From assembly GCA_963573385.1 (NCBI GenBank), contig CAUYLG010059264.1:124001-188000 (forward strand): a stretch of DNA of 64,000 bases. Direction: 5' to 3'. Every line of letters begins with the position of its first letter. Position 1 is the first letter of the stretch. The notes beneath the pieces are model-generated. The model saw only the letters and a list, made by a program, of their open reading frames with translations, had not been told where the DNA came from and did no database searches. Below, piece after piece: positions 59,038 through 64,000 of the stretch. Origin of the DNA: Cacajao melanocephalus (taxonomy: Eukaryota > Chordata > Mammalia > Primates > Pitheciidae). A program made the translations under genes and the position numbers.

Positions 59038-59046
59038 AGTCACTCA
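59038..59046 (-). promoter_or_regulatory. ABCA1: AP-1-like site
   Basis: TGAGTGACT on the minus strand, one base off the ideal AP-1 heptamer, just downstream of the E-box. An AP-1 site is described in the human promoter at a similar place. Confidence 0.6.
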
Positions 59047-59054
59047 GCAGAAAG

Positions 59055-59060
59055 CACGTG
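59055..59060. promoter_or_regulatory. ABCA1: E-box CACGTG
   Basis: Palindromic CACGTG about 143-148 bases upstream of the inferred start, the position of the E-box known in human ABCA1, which binds USF-type factors. Confidence 0.85.
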
Positions 59061-60373
59061 GAGCCGCTGCCCGCCCCTTAAACGGGCGACGTTCGGCCGC
59101 CCGCAAGACGGCTGCGGGACTTCGGGGTGGTGGGTGGAGTGGGGGTTGAGGGTGCAGCAGGAGTCTCGGGGTCCGCGGTCTGCACCCCCTGCCCCCGCCC
59201 GGGCCCGCCGGCCTAAAGACGCGCGGGAAGCTCTGGGCTCTGGGCTGCGCCGCAGAGTCGCTAGTCCACTTTCCCGGCAGCCAAGGGCACCAGTGGAATT
59301 TGCTTCTTCTAAATCGTGCTTTCCACAATTTTGTTTTCCTTTGTTAGTTTCCTCAGCCGGAGAGAGGGATTAGGGGAGAGAGAACTCCAGGCTGAATCCC
59401 CATCAGGACGCTGGTCATTTTGTCTTTTGTTTCCTTTCAAAGACCTAGGCTGGGTGGGGGAAGGTGGACAGTCCTCTTGAGTACCGGGCTGCTTTTGTTT
59501 TTCCCCCCACAAACCTTGACTTTGGTTTTTGATAGGCGACCTACTGCCTTTGAGCTCCCCAGCCTGAGCTCCCCAGGTCCCTCAGAGGACCTAAGAGGAA
59601 CATCTCACTGCTTCTCTTCATAAATTGAGAGGAAGGAGGCCACAAAAACAAAAAGAGAAACAAACAAAAGCACGGAACAAGGTGGACCAGCACCCTTTTA
59701 ATTTTCCTGATATTGATCAGCCTCCCCGTGATAAAAACACAGGACTTTTATTTAGCTTGCATAAATTTGTAAAGTGCAGCTAAAGAATTGCAGTCGTGTA
59801 AAATTATGTAGCCACTCCAGCTCTCCAGCTTCTCTGTTTGCCTTTGGCTATAGGGAAACTAAACCACCCGAAGCAAGAGGGCGAATGTAGGCCTACACAT
59901 CATATGTGTAAATATTTGGCTCATCCACCAAGCCAACAGACTAAATGTCTCCTACCTTGACTAAGACACCTCTGTAGCCACCTTGAAGGGCAGGTTCACA
60001 TTTGACTCTTCAGTTTGACCTGAGTTTTGGCTAGAATGAGGTGGCATTAGAGAGCTGCCCCCAGCTTACTTCTCCTCCACCTCCAGCTCCATCATATTCC
60101 AGAACTCCCAATACCTGCCTGTGGACACCCAGATGCACAAGCCCCCTCAGTGCTACAGTCAACAGGACCTCCAGGCCACAGCTCAAGCCCAAGTACCCAC
60201 ATCAGTGGTTCTGTCAACACTCAGGACAGACCCATAGAAGAGACCCAAGCAGGCCCTGGAAGTGCACGTGGAGGCCACAAGGCAAGGAATTCTGGAGTCA
60301 CAGGAACTCATCACTCTGGGTGGCATGGCCCCTTTGCACCATGGACTGCTTGCCCTTAGTAATGGAAGGATCT

Positions 60374-60654
60374 CAGCCTGGTGCGGTGACTTGTGCCTGT
60401 AATCCCAGCACTTGGTCAGGAGTTCAAAACCAACCTGGCCAACATGGTGAAACCCCATCTCTACTAAAAATACAAAAATTAGCTGGACGTGGTGGCGGGT
60501 GCCTGTTATCCCAGCTACTTGGGAGGCTGAGGCAGGGAAAATCGCTCAAACCCAGGAGATAGAGGTTATAGTGAGCAGAAATCACACCACTGCACTCCAG
60601 CCTGGGTGGCAGAGCAAGACTCCATTTCAAGGAAGAAAAAAAAAAAAAGAAAGG
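60374..60654 (+). mobile_element. Alu with internal deletion
   Basis: CAGCCTGGTGCGGTGACTTG start; a deletion after CCCAGCACTTGG; A tail. Confidence 0.92.
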
Positions 60655-60813
60655 GGTGGATCTGAGGAAGGCCAGAGATGAGCTTTGCCCAGGGCCCAGG
60701 AGAGGGGACCTCCTTGCCTGTCAAAGAATAACCTTGGTCAAGAAATTGCGTTTTGGGGTCAAACTTGACAACCACATGATGAGCAATTTAGGTAAAGTCT
60801 TTCTGTTTTTATT

Positions 60814-61118
60814 TTATTTTATTTTTTGAGACAGGGTCTTGCTCTATCTGCCCAGGCTGGAGTGCAGTGGCCCAGTCATGGCTCACTGTAGCCTTGACTC
60901 CTGTACTCAAGCAATCCTCCCACCTTAGCCTCCCAAGTAGCTGGGACCACAGGTGCATGCCACCACACCCATCTAATTTTTGTAATTTTTTTTTTTTTTG
61001 TAGAGACAGGGTTTTGCCATGTTGCCCAGGCTAGTCTCAAACTCTAGAGCTCAAGCCATCCTCCCACCTCAGCCTCCCAAAGTGCTGGGATTATAAGCAT
61101 GAGCCATTGTGCCTGGCC
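60814..61118 (-). mobile_element. Alu (J-like)
   Basis: TTTTTTGAGACAGGGTCTTG and GGCTCACTGTAGCCTTGACT, J-type. Confidence 0.92.
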
Positions 61119-61972
61119 TGCTTCTTCATCTTTAAAATGGAGAGAAGATGTATGTTCTCTCTTCCTCACAGGGGTTTTCTGAAAGTGAACTTTGTTGAAA
61201 CCTTTGGGCTCCTTGGCAGAATGGTATTATAAATGCAGAGAGTGTTATTAACTGACTATTCATGTCACTTTCAGGTGTTACCTACAGCCAAACTTTCAAA
61301 TCTCCAGGAATAGCACAGTTACAAATAATCACTGGCCCTCTCTCTATAAAGGAAAGCTCCTGGAAAAGGTCCTTCCTCACATGATTTTAGAGTATTTAGG
61401 TCTCCCTGACCCTCCATCTCTTCTCTCCTTCTTCTTCTACCTATTTGAAGTTGACCACCAAAATCATACTTTTTGGAATTTTGAAGCATATAGTTCCAAA
61501 AGGAACCCCTATGAAGGTAATTACTTAGACTGCTCTAATAAGAGAATGGGCAACAGTTAAGTTCTATACAAGCAAGACAAAGATAAGATACTACAGAAAG
61601 GGGATAAGCCCAAGAAAAAAATCAAAGACCCAGAGAGAGAACAGCCATTGATTGATTCAATACATAAGTCTATGGCCCCAAAGCCAAACTTGTTTGACTA
61701 AGAACAAACTGTGGTTTCAGGAATCTGGTCATCCCCCACAGTGAATACAGGAACACATTGTAATGTTTGAAATGTTTATTTTCCTTGTTGAACTTTACTG
61801 TTAGAAGGTCCCAAACCCCCAAAGTGGCTAAGTGATTTGGCCAGGTTGCACACAGGGATGTAAGTTTGCTGACACCAAGCTCATACTTTACAAGTGTAAT
61901 ATCTTCGTAGGACAAAAATATTGAATCTCAAAAGCTAGAGCCTAAGAGATGCCCCTTAAAAAAGAAACTTAC

Positions 61973-62699
<727 letters not shown>

Positions 62700-62739
62700 T
62701 TACCTTCCCTCCAGCCCTTAGGTTGGTTTGTCCCTGAGT

Positions 62740-62757
62740 ATATATATATATATATAT
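62740..62757. repeat. (TA)n
   Basis: Short TA run followed by TTTTTT. Confidence 0.88.
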
Positions 62758-63329
62758 TTTTTGGTGCCATGACTCAGATACGAATGTCCCTGAGTATACT
62801 TCAATGAGCTTTCCCCTCCCTATCCCATCCCTGCCCTTTACACCAAGCCCCTCCTCTAAGTGACTCCTTCCAAATACATGGGAAGGCTCTTCTTTGTTGC
62901 TGTTTTTCTGGAGAGGCTGATTCCGTAAATGTAGCCTGAGTGGCTTCAGGTTCTATTCTGAGATGACCCTGGCATCTTCTAATTACAGAATCAACCTTCA
63001 GGCAGCTGTGGCCTTGGAGACTCTGCTGGAGGTCATGGTGCTACAGAAAAGTTCAAGCTTATCATTCTATTGAGGCTTTTAAACTGGATGTTACCTAAAT
63101 GGCATTGCTTAGAGGTTGCTTTGATATATCTGTTAACTCATCTGCATAAATGTAGATGTACACGTTGTTTAAAATGATTTTCAAGGCACCTGAGTTTTTT
63201 TGGTTGATACCCATACTGGTTGCTAGAAATGCTGAAAAAAATAGAGCAATGCAGGAACTCAATGAAGAGTTTTTTTAAAGTATTCCAGAATGATATTTTA
63301 AGATGAATTTGTTATGATTAAAAGGACCT

Positions 63330-63594
63330 GGCCAGGCACAGTGGCTCATGCCTGCTGAGGCAGGCAGATCACCTGAGGTTAGAAGTTTGAGACCAGCTTG
63401 GACAACATAGCAAAACCCCACCTCTACTAAAAATACGAAAATTAGCCAGGCGTGGTGGTGCACACCTATAGTCACAGCTACTCGGGAGTCTGAGGCAGGA
63501 GAATTGCTTGAACCAGAGAGGTAGAGGTTGTAGTGAGCCGAGATCACACCATTGCATTCTAGCCTGGGTGACACAGCGAGACTCCATCTCAAAG
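63330..63594 (+). mobile_element. Alu with internal deletion
   Basis: GGCCAGGCACAGTGGCTCAT, joins to GCTGAGGCAGGCAGATCACC early; A-rich tail. Confidence 0.92.
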
Positions 63595-64000
63595 AAAAAA
63601 GAAGAAGAATACCTAATAGCTGAAGTCTTGGAGAATTTCTGGAGAATAAGAGATGCCTCAAAATAAATAAATAAAACATAGGTAAACCATCTTTCAAATA
63701 AAGAGAGATAGAAAGACCTACAGTTCAAATTGACTCACCTAATTCCAATACACGATTAGACACAGAAACAAATCAAGCAATCAATGGTCAAATAAAAATG
63801 TACCAGGAACCATCATTATTTGTGCAGTAGACCATGTATTGCAGAGGCTCTCAATCAATTCAATTTAATTGGACCAATGTGATCCTCTTCTGTCTTAATG
63901 TGGCTCCTGTTGACAAGCAAGCAAGATTCAAAATTATTACTGCTTCTGGACTTGAGTAAGATGTTTATTCTGTTTGTCAGTGGGATCAAGAGGTTAGCTT

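Noticed and set aside
60041..60562. 173-codon open frame upstream of ABCA1
   Set aside because: The second half is Alu; the first half is proline/serine-rich without homology that I know. Kept only as an unexplained segment.
63275..63728. Two overlapping minus-strand open frames of 119-140 codons
   Set aside because: Both are translations of the Alu at 63330-63594.

Overview
This is primate genomic DNA carrying the 5' part of ABCA1 on the minus strand. ABCA1 is the ATP-binding cassette transporter that exports cholesterol and phospholipid to apoA-I. The identification rests on four coding exons whose conceptual translation follows the ABCA1 N-terminus without a gap (residues 1-140), each bounded by AG/GT splice sites in matching phase, plus a non-coding first exon and the characteristic ABCA1 promoter (TATA box, DR4 LXR element, GC box, CACGTG E-box). 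Dense dimeric Alu elements place it in an anthropoid primate. Differences from the human sequence as I remember it, in exon 1 and in exon 5 (S103, N137, G139 where human has A, K, S), suggest a non-human species. A New World monkey would fit, but this is inference.

Layout, reading the gene from right to left: about 59.3-64 kb is 5' flanking DNA with several Alus; 57.3-59.3 kb is a CpG island with the promoter and exon 1 (58677-58912); intron 1 is 33933-58676; exon 2, with the start codon, is 33775-33932; intron 2 is 19856-33774; exon 3 is 19762-19855; intron 3 is 15285-19761; exon 4 is 15143-15284; intron 4 is 13338-15142; exon 5 is 13219-13337; positions 1-13218 are the start of intron 5. 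I found no exon 6 and no second gene. About 39 Alu or Alu-derived copies, many MIR fragments, old L1 pieces, one ERVL-MaLR LTR, a MER20 and several microsatellites fill the introns and flank.

The most interesting signals are regulatory and mutational. Besides the known promoter LXR element there are two further DR4 sites with SREBP-1c-type half sites, one in the CpG-rich start of intron 1 (57522-57537) and one about 58 kb downstream in intron 5 (1135-1150). They share an identical 17-base core. The intron 5 copy lies in a GC-rich segment with a CACGTG box and a long polypurine tract. Two Alus carry templated insertions copied from sites 2.4 and 3.7 kb away (31702-31820 from 34123-34241; 14465-14685 from 10781-11001), looking like template switching. 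The 5' UTR has an upstream ORF overlapping the ABCA1 start codon and a CAGGG pentanucleotide run that could form a G-quadruplex.
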